Assembly (NCBI GenBank): GCA_934646965.1
Contig: CAKUEZ010000009.1
Coordinates: 1-36,644 of the forward strand
From: an uncultured Collinsella sp.
GTDB taxonomy: Bacteria > Actinomycetota > Coriobacteriia > Coriobacteriales > Coriobacteriaceae
Length of the DNA: 36,644 nucleotides
Direction of reading: 5' to 3'
Part shown: piece by piece, positions 23,419 through 31,943 of the stretch
Position numbering within the stretch: the first letter of the stretch is position 1
Layout of the letters: each line of letters opens with the position of its first letter
Notes under the pieces: model-generated
Databases searched by the model: none
Seen by the model: only the letters and a program-made list of their open reading frames with translations
What the model was told of the DNA's origin: nothing
Made by a program: the position numbers and the translations under genes

Positions 23419-24969
23419 TTATTTAGCGATATCGACAGCGCGGCTCTCGCGAATCACGACGACACGCACCTGACCGGGATACTCCATCTCTTCCTCGATC
23501 TGATGGGCGATATCGTGAGCCAAAACCGTGGACTGGGCATCGGAAATCTTGTCCGGCTGCACCATAACGTGAACCTCGCGACCAGCCTGCATGGCATAGG
23601 TGCGCTCGACGCCGTCGTGGGAGTTGGCGATCTCCTCGAGCTTCTCAAGACGCTTGATGTAGTTCTCGGCCGACTCGCGGCGCGCACCGGGGCGAGAGGC
23701 AGAGACGGCATCGGCGGCCTGAACCAGAACATCGAGCACCGTGTTGGGGTCGACGTCGGCGTGGTGAGCCTCGATAGCGTGTACGATAACGGGCTTCTCG
23801 CCATAACGGCGGGCAAGCTCGGCGCCGATGACGGCATGCGGGCCCTCGACGTCGTGGTCGATTGCCTTGCCGAGGTCGTGCAGCAGGCCGGCACGCTTGG
23901 CGGTCACAACGTCCAGGCCAAGCTCGGAAGCCATCACACCGCACAGGTCAGAGACCTCGAGGGAGTGCTGGAGCACGTTCTGGCCAAACGAGGTACGGTA
24001 ACGCAGGGCACCCAGGGTCTTGACGATCTCGGGGTGCAGGTCGTGGATACCGGTATCGAAGGCGGCCTGCTCGCCAGCCTCGCGCACGCGCTGCTGAACC
24101 AGGTCGGCGGCCTTGTGATACATCTCCTCGATGCGGGCGGGATGAATACGGCCGTCAGCGATGAGGTTCTCGAGGGCGACACGGGCAGTCTCGCGACGGA
24201 CCGGATCGAAGCTCGAGAGCACGACGGTCTCGGGCGTGTCGTCGATCACGAGGTTGACACCGGACACCTGCTCGAAGGTGCGGATGTTGCGACCCTCGCG
24301 GCCGATGATACGGCCCTTCAGATCGTCAGAGGGGATATGCACGGAGGTAACGGTGACCTCAGCAGTATGATCGGCAGCGCAGCGCTGGATCGCCAGGGAC
24401 AGAATCTCCTGGGCGGTCTTGTGGCACTCAGCGCGCACCTGCTGCTCGGACTCGCGGATAATCGTGGCGGCCTCGTGGGTGACCTCGCCGCGAACCTTGT
24501 CGAGCAGCTCCTTATGTGCGTCCTCACGGGTAAGGTCGGCGATACGCTCGAGCTCGGAGGTCTGCTTGGCACAGATCTCCTCGAGCTCACGGGAGCGCTT
24601 CTCGACCTGACCGGCCTGGCTGGACAGCTGATGCTCGCGCTTGTCGAGGGCATCATTACGGCGATCGAGGGACTCCTCGCGCTGCATCACGCGATTCTCG
24701 AGCGTACGAATCTCGCTCTTACGCTGCTTGTCCTCGGCTTCGGCAGCCTGCTTATTCTTGATGATCTCTTCCTTGGCCTCGAGAAGAGCCTCTTTTTTGA
24801 GGGTCTCGGCCTGACGCTTAGCATCACCGATCAGGGACTCTGCCTGTGCGTGTGCCGACTGGATCTTTTCGTCGGCCTCGTGAAGACTACCCTGCTTGGC
24901 GGTGCGCATGTAGGCAATGGCGGCGACGGCACCCAAAACGATGCCAACGAGCGCTGCAATGATAGGCAT
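23419..24969 (-). CDS. rny: ribonuclease Y
   Basis: A 516-residue membrane-anchored endoribonuclease that starts mRNA decay. In order: an N-terminal membrane helix (about 1-20, [20 protein letters not shown]), a long charged coiled coil (about 25-200), a KH domain with [15 protein letters not shown], and an HD domain with [13 protein letters not shown] and [12 protein letters not shown] 24969 is preferred over the GTG two codons earlier because AAGGAG then has a proper 5-6-nt spacing. A hairpin at 25005-25030 lies about 36 nt before the start. RNase J is also encoded in this window, so the organism has both Gram-positive-type decay nucleases. Confidence 0.96.
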   Translation of the reverse strand: MPIIAALVGIVLGAVAAIAYMRTAKQGSLHEADEKIQSAHAQAESLIGDAKRQAETLKKEALLEAKEEIIKNKQAAEAEDKQRKSEIRTLENRVMQREESLDRRNDALDKREHQLSSQAGQVEKRSRELEEICAKQTSELERIADLTREDAHKELLDKVRGEVTHEAATIIRESEQQVRAECHKTAQEILSLAIQRCAADHTAEVTVTSVHIPSDDLKGRIIGREGRNIRTFEQVSGVNLVIDDTPETVVLSSFDPVRRETARVALENLIADGRIHPARIEEMYHKAADLVQQRVREAGEQAAFDTGIHDLHPEIVKTLGALRYRTSFGQNVLQHSLEVSDLCGVMASELGLDVVTAKRAGLLHDLGKAIDHDVEGPHAVIGAELARRYGEKPVIVHAIEAHHADVDPNTVLDVLVQAADAVSASRPGARRESAENYIKRLEKLEEIANSHDGVERTYAMQAGREVHVMVQPDKISDAQSTVLAHDIAHQIEEEMEYPGQVRVVVIRESRAVDIAK

Positions 24970-25004
24970 GCTCACTCCTTTTTATGGATTCGTTACACAA
25001 CAAA

Positions 25005-25030
25005 GCGAACCGTCCTTACGAACGGCTCGC
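25005..25030 (-). terminator. hairpin upstream of rny: terminator or leader structure
   Basis: On the minus strand GCGAGCCGT pairs with ACGGTTCGC (9 pairs, one G-U) around an 8-nt loop, followed by CTTTGTTGTG. It could end the recA-recX transcript. A -10-like TATTAC just upstream on that strand would instead place it at the very 5' end of the rny mRNA. Confidence 0.55.
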
Positions 25031-25091
25031 GACATTTGAGTAATATGGGCGCAGCTTATGCGGGTCGGATACAGATAAACATATAAACAAA

Positions 25092-25106
25092 CTCATCACA
25101 GATGAG
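25092..25106 (-). terminator. weak terminator-like hairpin after recX
   Basis: CTCATC-tgt-GATGAG on the minus strand is a perfect 6-bp stem with a 3-nt loop, followed by TTTGTTTATA. The stem is short and AT-containing, so termination would be partial. Confidence 0.4.
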
Positions 25107-25227
25107 CACATATCACAAAGCAAATGACGGTATTAATCCTACGTTGAAGGCCAACAACTGTCAAATAAACCAACCCGATACGGCGGCAAGTAAACGGCGA
25201 ACGGTCAAGACAGGCGACAACCGGTCC

Positions 25228-25920
25228 CTAAAAGGCGCATTCCTCTTTTTCGGCATCAATACGGGCCTTAGCGGCATCGGCAGCGATGTGATAAGAAAAC
25301 CCTTTACCCATCAGAAAACGAACGAGTTTTTCGAACCCTCGAACCTCGGGCACACGGCGCTTCGAAAGCAGAGCGGAAGCGCGTTCCAAGTCATCCTCGA
25401 TAGCAAAGTACTGCTCGGGATATCCGGGAATGTCCTCGAGCGACACATGGCGGCGCTTGAGCTCGGTCTCGATCTTGCGCTGCCCCCATCCACGACGCTT
25501 TCGCTCCTCAATAAAATAGGCGCAAAAGCGATTCTCATCCAAAAAACGGTACTCAGTGGCACGGGAAACAGCAAAATCAATCGCCGGCTGACGAAAACCA
25601 TAGCAAGCAAGCTTGTCGCGAACTTCGCCCGTCGCGTGGTCGCGACGCGAAAGCATCTCGGTCACCATCGTGAGGGCGCACTTGCGCTCGATAAGCTCAA
25701 CGGCCTCGCGAAAGGCATCCCAGTCACAAGGCAGTTCGGGGCGGTTTTTAGCGTACAGACGCGCCACGCGTGTGGGGATCCAGATGGTGCGCTCAAAACC
25801 GCCCTCAAGATCGCAATCGATATGCGCACAGGGCTTTTTGGAAGCGTAGCCGGTCGAGAACGAGGAGGGCGCCTTCTTATCGGGAAAGACGACTGTCGCC
25901 TCGATCACGGTATACGACAT
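25228..25920 (-). CDS. recX: RecX-family regulator of RecA
   Basis: A 230-residue protein. The three-helix RecX repeats are visible: ALTMVTEMLSRRDHATGEVRDKLACYGF, FLDENRFCAYFIEERKRRGWGQRKIETELKRRHV and VRGFEKLVRFLMGKGFSYHIAADA. The N-terminal 85 residues are a non-helical extension seen in longer RecX proteins. It begins 11 nt after the recA stop. The ribosome site before ATG 25920 is poor, which would keep RecX low relative to RecA, as needed for an inhibitor of RecA filaments. Confidence 0.9.
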   Translation of the reverse strand: MSYTVIEATVVFPDKKAPSSFSTGYASKKPCAHIDCDLEGGFERTIWIPTRVARLYAKNRPELPCDWDAFREAVELIERKCALTMVTEMLSRRDHATGEVRDKLACYGFRQPAIDFAVSRATEYRFLDENRFCAYFIEERKRRGWGQRKIETELKRRHVSLEDIPGYPEQYFAIEDDLERASALLSKRRVPEVRGFEKLVRFLMGKGFSYHIAADAAKARIDAEKEECAF

Positions 25921-25931
25921 GGCAGCAACCG

Positions 25932-27092
25932 CTACTCATCGTCGTCGAGCATCGCCGAGCCGTCGATGGCGTAGAGCTCGTCAAACCCATCAGCGGCAGG
26001 ATGGTCTGCCAGCGGCTGGTCGGTAAGCTCGACCTCGGAGGGAGCATCGTCGTCATACTCAAGACCGCAGGCCAGACGAACCTTATGCTCGATCTCGTCG
26101 GCGCAATCGGGATGCTCGCGCAGGAAGGCCTTGGCCGCCTCGCGACCGTTGCCAAGCTTGTCCTCGCCGTACGCAAACCACGAACCCGTCTTTTTGCAGA
26201 TGTCGTACTCAACGGCCATATCCAGGATCGAGCCCTCTTTGGAGATACCTGTTCCGTACATAATGTCGAACTCTGCAGAGCGGAACGGAGCGGCAACCTT
26301 GTTCTTAACGACCTTGGCGCGCACGCGGTTACCGATAACCTCATCCTTAAGCTTAATGCTGTCGATACGGCGAATGTCGATACGCACCGAAGAGAAGAAC
26401 TTAAGGGCACGGCCGCCCGTCGTGGTCTCGGGGTTGCCGAACATGACGCCAATCTTTTCACGCAGCTGGTTGATGAAGATGCACGTCGTATTGGACTTGG
26501 AGAGCGAACCGGCAAGCTTACGGAGTGCCTGGCTCATCAGGCGAGCCTGCAAGCCGACCGTGGTATCGCCGATCTCGCCCTCTATCTCGGCACGCGGGGT
26601 CAGCGCGGCGACGGAGTCGACGACGATAGCATCGATGGCGCCAGAACGAACGAGCATGTCAACAATCTCGAGCGCCTGCTCACCCGTATCGGGCTGGGAA
26701 ATGAGCACCTCATCGATATCCACGCCGATGCGCGCGGCATAGGTGGGGTCGAGCGCGTGCTCAGCATCGATAAACGCCACAACGCCGCCCATGGCCTGGG
26801 CCTCAGCCAAGATCTCGAGCGAAAGCGTCGTCTTACCGGAGGACTCAGGACCGTAGATCTCAACAATACGGCCGCGCGGCACACCGCCAATACCCAGAGC
26901 TGCATCGAGTGCCAAGGCGCCCGTAGGGATGGCCTCGACCTCGAGCTCGGGGCCGCCGTCACCATACCTCATGATGGAACCTTGACCGAACTTCTTCTCG
27001 ATCTCGGCCTTGGTGGTGGCGATCATATCGTCGCGCTCTTTGCCCGTCGTGCGTGCATGGACGGTACGTACAGGACCTGAATTCTTGGCCAT
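25932..27092 (-). CDS. recA: recombinase RecA
   Basis: A 386-residue RecA. Walker A is GPESSGKTT, followed by [10 protein letters not shown], the Walker B stretch [10 protein letters not shown], the L2 region around [27 protein letters not shown], and an acidic C-terminal tail ending DDDE. Residues 1-25 (rich in Lys, Arg and Thr) and the last 40 make it longer than the typical 340-350. ATG 27092 has GAGGAGGG 6-7 nt upstream; a longer reading from 27113 is unlikely because it would bypass that site. The promoter contains a LexA box in its spacer. RecX follows directly. Confidence 0.98.
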   Translation of the reverse strand: MAKNSGPVRTVHARTTGKERDDMIATTKAEIEKKFGQGSIMRYGDGGPELEVEAIPTGALALDAALGIGGVPRGRIVEIYGPESSGKTTLSLEILAEAQAMGGVVAFIDAEHALDPTYAARIGVDIDEVLISQPDTGEQALEIVDMLVRSGAIDAIVVDSVAALTPRAEIEGEIGDTTVGLQARLMSQALRKLAGSLSKSNTTCIFINQLREKIGVMFGNPETTTGGRALKFFSSVRIDIRRIDSIKLKDEVIGNRVRAKVVKNKVAAPFRSAEFDIMYGTGISKEGSILDMAVEYDICKKTGSWFAYGEDKLGNGREAAKAFLREHPDCADEIEHKVRLACGLEYDDDAPSEVELTDQPLADHPAADGFDELYAIDGSAMLDDDE

Positions 27093-27122
27093 GGAAAGCC
27101 CTCCTCTTAACAACCTGCATCG

Positions 27123-27151
27123 ATAATAAACGAACGGCTGTTCGTGGTCAA
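27123..27151 (-). promoter_or_regulatory. recA promoter with embedded LexA box
   Basis: On the minus strand TTGACC (27146-27151) and TATTAT (27123-27128) are separated by exactly 17 bp. Inside the spacer lies a perfect CGAAC-N4-GTTCG box (27131-27144). LexA and RNA polymerase would compete directly. Confidence 0.9.
27131..27144. promoter_or_regulatory. LexA box of recA
   Basis: CGAACGGCTGTTCG is a perfect CGAAC-N4-GTTCG palindrome, located between the -35 and -10 hexamers of recA. Confidence 0.92.
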
Positions 27152-27193
27152 CCGTACAGATACATCATATGCAGGCCATCATTCCAAAACCCA

Positions 27194-27226
27194 ACCAAAC
27201 GCCGACCAAAAGCTGACCAAATGCTT
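27194..27226. repeat. three tandem 11-bp repeats upstream of recA
   Basis: ACCAAACGCCG, ACCAAAAGCTG and ACCAAATGCTT follow one another without gaps. A fourth degenerate unit (TCCAAAACCCA, 27183-27193) precedes them. They lie 43-75 bp upstream of the recA -35. The period is close to one helical turn, so all units face the same side of the DNA. Confidence 0.75.
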
Positions 27227-27318
27227 GACCGCAAAGAGCCCAATATAAGCAAATCAAGCAAGAAAAGCCCCACAACCAGCACAAACTTTAAATTTGGCTG
27301 AGGTCCCCATCTCCATAA

Positions 27319-27342
27319 TTAAGGGGCCCGGAGGCCCCTTAA
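27319..27342. terminator. palindromic terminator after cinA
   Basis: TTAAGGGGCC (27319-27328) and GGCCCCTTAA (27333-27342) are perfect 10-bp arms with a 4-nt loop, 8 bp beyond the cinA stop. Only short T runs follow. It probably ends the long rnj-to-cinA transcript. Confidence 0.8.
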
Positions 27343-27349
27343 ACCACGT

Positions 27350-27880
27350 CTATTCCATAGAATTGAGCACGCGGACAATACGCTCCAGCGCCTCCGCGAC
27401 CGCATAGGCGCGAACACACGATCGATCGCCCTCGTAGTGGCAGCGCGCGGACTCGACAACCGGCGCTCCCCCATCGGCCGCGCGATACGCCCAGCCGATA
27501 TAGAAGGTTCCGGCCGGATCTTCCTCGGTACCGCCACCGGGGCCGGCATAACCCGTTGCGCTCACGGCGATATTGCTCTGATAGAGATCGAGCGAACCGA
27601 CAGCCATCTCACGCGCCGCCTGGTGCGACACAGCGGTAAAACGATCCAACGTTTCTTGCTTAACACCAAGCACACGATGCTTGATCTCATCGCAGTAGGT
27701 CACAGCACCCCCACGAAGCACCGCCGAGGCACCCGGAATATCGGCAATTGTCGAGGCAATCATACCGGCCGTCAGCGACTCAGCCGTCGAAACCGTCACG
27801 CCAAGAGCGCTCGCGCGCTCGACAACATCGCGTGCGAGCTCTTCGTTGTGAGCAGAAATCTGTTCAAATGATTCCGTCAT
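27350..27880 (-). CDS. cinA: CinA C-terminal domain protein, nicotinamide-nucleotide amidohydrolase type
   Basis: A 176-residue protein consisting only of the CinA_C (PncC) domain, which deamidates nicotinamide mononucleotide in pyridine-nucleotide recycling. Visible motifs are TVSTAESLTAGMIASTI, GGAVTYCDEIKHRVLGV, AVSHQAAREMA and SATGYAGPGGGTEEDPAGT. The N-terminal MoaB-like domain of full-length CinA is absent, as in many bacteria. GGTAGGT is close to the ATG, 12 nt after the pgsA stop. Its place just upstream of recA recalls the classical cinA-recA pairing, but here a terminator and recA's own promoter separate them. Confidence 0.93.
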   Translation of the reverse strand: MTESFEQISAHNEELARDVVERASALGVTVSTAESLTAGMIASTIADIPGASAVLRGGAVTYCDEIKHRVLGVKQETLDRFTAVSHQAAREMAVGSLDLYQSNIAVSATGYAGPGGGTEEDPAGTFYIGWAYRAADGGAPVVESARCHYEGDRSCVRAYAVAEALERIVRVLNSME

Positions 27881-27892
27881 ACCTACCAGGAC

Positions 27893-28531
27893 CTAGACCG
27901 AAAAGACGATCTTGCGGCAGTTCCAGAAGTACTGAGCGCCCGAGATAACGGTCAGGACAACGGCAACGGCATACAGGAAGCGCGACACCGAGTAGATGCC
28001 GAGCGTCAACGCCACCGGTCCCAACTGAAGGCCGGCCATAGCAAAGACGCACAGGTAGCCGCAGATGGAGACCATCGTGGTAGCCGTCTTGTACTTACCG
28101 AGCTTATCGGCCGCGACAACCACGCCGGCAGCACTCGCGACCATGCGCAGGGCGCTTACCAGCAACTCGCGGAACAGGATGATGAAAACGGACCACACGG
28201 AAACCGCGCCAAAGTCCAAGAACAGCAGCAGAGCCGAGAACACCAGGAGCTTGTCGGCGATGGGGTCCAGAAACTTGCCGAAATCGGTGATCTCGTTGCG
28301 CGAACGAGCCAGGTAGCCATCAACCTTATCGGTGCACGACAGGATGACGTACAGGATAAAGGCGGCGGCAGCAAGCGGGCCGTCAAAGGTGCTCCAGTCT
28401 GTACCGGCAACGCTCGTATGCGACAGCGCAGACACGATCATGAAGACCGGAATAAAGACGATGCGCACGCACGTCACGATGTTGGCGGGCGTCCAGACAC
28501 TCGTCAGTTCCTTATTGCTCTCGTTAGCCAC
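27893..28531 (-). CDS. pgsA: CDP-diacylglycerol-glycerol-3-phosphate 3-phosphatidyltransferase
   Basis: A 212-residue integral membrane enzyme making phosphatidylglycerophosphate. It starts with the PgsA-typical TPANIVTCVRIVFIPVFM and carries the full catalytic motif at Asp68, Asp71, Gly72, Ala75, Arg76, Gly85, Asp89 and Asp93. Later segments include FRELLVSALRMVA and ADKLGKYKTATTM, both characteristic of PgsA rather than other family members. It uses a GTG start at 28531 with AGGAGA 6-7 nt upstream. It follows rimO by 9 nt. The second family member near 7686 lacks these PgsA-specific stretches. Confidence 0.95.
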   Translation of the reverse strand: MANESNKELTSVWTPANIVTCVRIVFIPVFMIVSALSHTSVAGTDWSTFDGPLAAAAFILYVILSCTDKVDGYLARSRNEITDFGKFLDPIADKLLVFSALLLFLDFGAVSVWSVFIILFRELLVSALRMVASAAGVVVAADKLGKYKTATTMVSICGYLCVFAMAGLQLGPVALTLGIYSVSRFLYAVAVVLTVISGAQYFWNCRKIVFSV

Positions 28532-28540
28532 AACGCTCTC

Positions 28541-29890
28541 CTACTCCACAACATGACCGATGAGCTCGTAGCAGAAGCTATCGGTAAACTCGACGGTCAA
28601 AATATCGCCCACGGACGCCTCGTTGGCATCCAGGTGCACCGCACCATCGGAATCGGGCGCCTGGAACCAGGCATGACCGATGAGCTCGGCGCCGTCCTCG
28701 GTCTCCTCGATACCGTCAACGATCACCTGGGCACGCTCGCCCACATGCGCGGCCGTCGCGGCAAAGCCGAGCGACTCGGCCAAATCCATGGCCTCCTGCG
28801 CACGCTCGAGCTTGGCCTCTTCGTCGACCTGGCCCTCCATCTTGGCGGCCAGGCTACCCTCCTCCTGCGAGTAGGCGAAAACGCTCGTGTAGTCGAAGCC
28901 CACGGTGTCCATAAAGTCGATAAGATCGCGGAACTCATCGTCGGTCTCGGTCGGGAAGCCGACCATGGCGGTGGAGCGGATCACAATACCGGGGATGCGC
29001 TCGCGCAGGTCGCGGAACAAATCCTCGAGCTCCTGGCGCGAACCGGAGCGGCGCATGGCCTTGAGGATGCGCGCGTCGCAGTGCTGCACGGGGATATCGA
29101 TGTAGGGCAGCACCTCGGGCGTATCGCGAATGGTCTCGATAAGCTCATCGGTCATGCCCTCGGGCTGCAGGTAGAGCACGCGGACCCAGACATTATGCGG
29201 ACGCGTGGCCTCGGCAACGGCTTGCAGCAGCTGCGCCAAGTTGCGAGGCGAACCCTCGGCAACGTCCTCGTCGGCAAAGTCGGTACCCCAGATGCCCGTA
29301 TCCTGACCGATCAGTACGATCTCGCGCACGCCACCGGCAACCAGATCGCGCACCTCGGAGATAATGCTCTCAGCACTGCGCGAGTGATAACGGCCGCGGA
29401 TGTAGGGAATCATGCAGAAGCTGCAGAAGCGGTTGCAGCCATCGGAAATCTTGACATAGGCGACAGCGCCCTCGACCGTACGCTTGACCTGCGGAATATA
29501 TGCCGCGATCTGGCGTTCGACGCCCAGCACGCCATCGATGACCGCCACAATGCCGTCCTCCTCGTCGGCCTTCACAAAGGCCGCGACCTCGGGCAGCTCA
29601 TCGGGCAGGTCGTCGCCATAGCGCGACGGCACGCAGCCGCACATGACGATCGGGCAGGAACGAACGCCGTCCTGCACCTCGTTAGCAAGCTCGAGCGTGG
29701 TCTCGATGCTCTCGGACGTCGCCGAGGCCAAAAACGAGCAGGTGTTGACGATGGCGATATCGGCATCCTGCGGGTCGAATGCCTCCTCGTAGCCCGCGGC
29801 GGTCAAAAGAGAACGCATACGGTCGGTGTCGACCTCGTTCTTGGCGCACCCGAGGGTGATATAGAGTACGGAACCCAACGGTGTATCCAT
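28541..29890 (-). CDS. rimO: ribosomal protein uS12 methylthiotransferase RimO
   Basis: A 449-residue radical-SAM enzyme that methylthiolates the conserved Asp of ribosomal protein S12. The N-terminal cluster ligands are Cys15 in ITLGCAKNEVDTD, Cys51 in VNTCSF and Cys86 in CGCVPSR. The radical-SAM cysteines are 152, 156 and 159 in GCNRFCSFCMIPYIRGRYHSR. The C-terminal TRAM domain ends in EFTDSFCYELIGHVVE. GCAKNxVD distinguishes RimO from MiaB. The ribosome site is weak (AGGA about 12 nt before the ATG). It lies between yajQ and pgsA in the same direction. Confidence 0.96.
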   Translation of the reverse strand: MDTPLGSVLYITLGCAKNEVDTDRMRSLLTAAGYEEAFDPQDADIAIVNTCSFLASATSESIETTLELANEVQDGVRSCPIVMCGCVPSRYGDDLPDELPEVAAFVKADEEDGIVAVIDGVLGVERQIAAYIPQVKRTVEGAVAYVKISDGCNRFCSFCMIPYIRGRYHSRSAESIISEVRDLVAGGVREIVLIGQDTGIWGTDFADEDVAEGSPRNLAQLLQAVAEATRPHNVWVRVLYLQPEGMTDELIETIRDTPEVLPYIDIPVQHCDARILKAMRRSGSRQELEDLFRDLRERIPGIVIRSTAMVGFPTETDDEFRDLIDFMDTVGFDYTSVFAYSQEEGSLAAKMEGQVDEEAKLERAQEAMDLAESLGFAATAAHVGERAQVIVDGIEETEDGAELIGHAWFQAPDSDGAVHLDANEASVGDILTVEFTDSFCYELIGHVVE

Positions 29891-29916
29891 GTTGGAGAGC
29901 GGTCCTTTCGTATGAA

Positions 29917-30414
29917 TTAGCGGTAGTTGGTGAACTGCAGCGGCTGACCGTAGTCCTGGTCGCGCAGGAACTGGATCACAGTCTGCAGCGCATCCTTCGA
30001 AGCAGAGGAGACACGCAGCTTATCAGCCTCGATGGTCACCTTGACCTTGAGCTTTTGATCCTTAATGTCCTTGTTGATCTTCTTGGCGGTCGCCTGGTCG
30101 ATGCCCTCGACGATGTGGCCGAGCACGCGCACGGTACCACCCGAGGCGGCCTGCGGCGCATCCCAGGAGACGGCCTTGAGATCGATGCCGCGCTTAATGA
30201 GCTTGGAGCTCAGCACGTCGATAATCTGCTTGGAGACGAAGTCGGCCGGAGCGTTGATCGTAAAGAGTTTGTCGCCCTTCGAAAGCTCGATGGTGGCGCC
30301 GGAGTCCTTCAGGTCATAGCGCTGGGAAATCTCGCGCGTAGTCTGCTGGAAGGCGTTGTCGACCTCCTGCATATTGACCTCGGACACAACGTCAAAGCTG
30401 GAATCTTTAGCCAT
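29917..30414 (-). CDS. YajQ-family nucleotide-binding protein
   Basis: A 165-residue member of the YajQ family, with SSFDVVSEVNMQEVDNAF at the N-terminus, SQRYDLKDSGATIEL, SSKLIKRGIDLK, and the C-terminal QKLKVKVTIEADKLRVSSASKDALQ. Two tandem alpha-beta half-domains are visible. Some relatives bind cyclic di-GMP and act on transcription or translation; whether this one does cannot be judged from sequence. AAAGGA lies 6 nt before the ATG. It sits 26 nt after the rodZ-like gene and 26 nt before rimO. Confidence 0.93.
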   Translation of the reverse strand: MAKDSSFDVVSEVNMQEVDNAFQQTTREISQRYDLKDSGATIELSKGDKLFTINAPADFVSKQIIDVLSSKLIKRGIDLKAVSWDAPQAASGGTVRVLGHIVEGIDQATAKKINKDIKDQKLKVKVTIEADKLRVSSASKDALQTVIQFLRDQDYGQPLQFTNYR

Positions 30415-30440
30415 GGTTTATCCTTTCGTCTACGAGCGGC

Positions 30441-31943
30441 TTAGTAGCTGTCGTACGAATAATCGGTAGAATCGGTCGTCGTTTGACCATCGGTGGCGGT
30501 ATCGGTGCCGTCCGTAGACTGAGCATCGGTATCGTCGACATTGTCGGTGCCATCGGTGCCGTCAGCGTTCTCGCTATTCTCGGCGTCAGCAGTCTCCTTC
30601 TTGGGAATGGTAATGGTCACGCGCGCCACACCCGATGTCTTGGTGTCGTAACGGACCTTTTCGCCGTTCTTGGTAACGGTGACGTCGGAGGGCTTGGACG
30701 TGGTGATCTCAATCGAGGACTCGGGCGTGTACTCCTGCTCAAAGGGACCGGTCGCCTGGGCGCCATAGACCGACTTACCGTCGACCTTGACCTCGATCCA
30801 CGCGGTCTTACCCTTGGCAACGGAAATCTTAACCTTGGTGACCTCGTTTTCGTCCTTCTTGGTCGTTTTCTTGGCGCTGCCCGAATCGGTCGACTCGTCC
30901 GTCGCCTCGTCGGTATCCTCATCCTCGTCAACGGTCTCGGTCTTCTTGGAAGACTTCTTGGACGTCGTCTTGGTTGCGACGGTGGTCTCGGGTGTCGACT
31001 CGGGCGTCGAAGCGCCGCAGCCGCGCAGCAAGACCACAATGAGCACGATCAGCAACAGCGCGACAGCACCGATACCGGCGTAGACGATACGCGGATCGAG
31101 CCCGTTGTTCTGAGGAGCACGTGAGCCGCCGCGTCCACGGTTGGAGCCACTGCGGCCACCGGCCTGAGGCGTGCGACCTCGACCGGAATCGGGACGGCCG
31201 CGATAGCCACCCTGGCGCTGCATATTACGCTGACCCGAGCGGGGCGCGAGCTCGCCGTGACCCTGATAGCTGCGCTGGCTCGATCGCGGCGCCGAGGAGC
31301 GCTGACCATACGGCTGCGACTGCGAGCGGAGGCGCGGCGTCACCTGCGTGGTATCGGCGTCTGCATAGCCGCCGCGAGGACGACCGGTCGAAACACCGCG
31401 GTAGCCGCGCTCGGAATAGCCGCCATCGCCGTAGCCGGCACGAGGATCGCGCGCCACACCACGAGCCGCGGGAAGCGCACGATCATCGGGCATCGGCGTA
31501 CTGCGAAAACGATCACGCTGCGAGCGGATTTCCTCGCTGGATCCTGTCTCGGTAACATAGCCAGCCTGCTGCGGACGCTGACCGTAGCGCGTCGAGCGGC
31601 CGCCCTGAACCATCAGGAAGCGACCGTTGTCGACCGATGAGCGCGAATTGACGTATCCGGCGGCGTCCTGAAAACGGCCACCCTGCTGCGACGTCTCGCG
31701 CTCGTATGCCATCAGGTCGTCAAAGTAAGCATTGACGACCTCGCGCGGATTGAGGCCCAAGAAGCGTGCATAGCTCGAAATCATGCCCTGCGCATAGCCG
31801 CGCGGGGGCATCGATGCAAAGTTACCGGTCTCGAAAAACTCGATGATCTGCGGTCTGATTTTGATGGTGTTGGCGACCTGCTGAATGGAAAGGCCCATTC
31901 GGCGACGCTGCTCGAGCAGCATGTCACCAAAGCGTGCAGCCAT
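30441..31943 (-). CDS. RodZ-like membrane protein with N-terminal HTH
   Basis: A 500-residue bitopic protein. The N-terminal HTH_25/Xre-like domain (about 5-75) reads FGDMLLEQRRRMGLSIQQVA and then GYAQGMISSYARFLGL, as in RodZ, which links MreB to the wall machinery. Residues 85-282 are a long low-complexity linker rich in Arg, Gly, Ser, Gln and Tyr with RGG-like steps. One membrane helix follows (about 286-307). The outside part has a Lys/Thr/Glu-rich stalk, a beta-rich domain (about 370-455, similar to DUF4115) and an acidic Thr/Asp tail. The start overlaps the ftsK stop (TGATG) with GGAGG upstream. No mreB is seen in the window. Confidence 0.88.
   Translation of the reverse strand: MAARFGDMLLEQRRRMGLSIQQVANTIKIRPQIIEFFETGNFASMPPRGYAQGMISSYARFLGLNPREVVNAYFDDLMAYERETSQQGGRFQDAAGYVNSRSSVDNGRFLMVQGGRSTRYGQRPQQAGYVTETGSSEEIRSQRDRFRSTPMPDDRALPAARGVARDPRAGYGDGGYSERGYRGVSTGRPRGGYADADTTQVTPRLRSQSQPYGQRSSAPRSSQRSYQGHGELAPRSGQRNMQRQGGYRGRPDSGRGRTPQAGGRSGSNRGRGGSRAPQNNGLDPRIVYAGIGAVALLLIVLIVVLLRGCGASTPESTPETTVATKTTSKKSSKKTETVDEDEDTDEATDESTDSGSAKKTTKKDENEVTKVKISVAKGKTAWIEVKVDGKSVYGAQATGPFEQEYTPESSIEITTSKPSDVTVTKNGEKVRYDTKTSGVARVTITIPKKETADAENSENADGTDGTDNVDDTDAQSTDGTDTATDGQTTTDSTDYSYDSY

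Noticed and set aside
23086..25086. 666-codon plus-strand frame opposite rny
   Set aside because: The minus strand encodes a complete RNase Y with all domains; the plus frame has no ribosome site or family features and crosses the rny-GHKL boundary.
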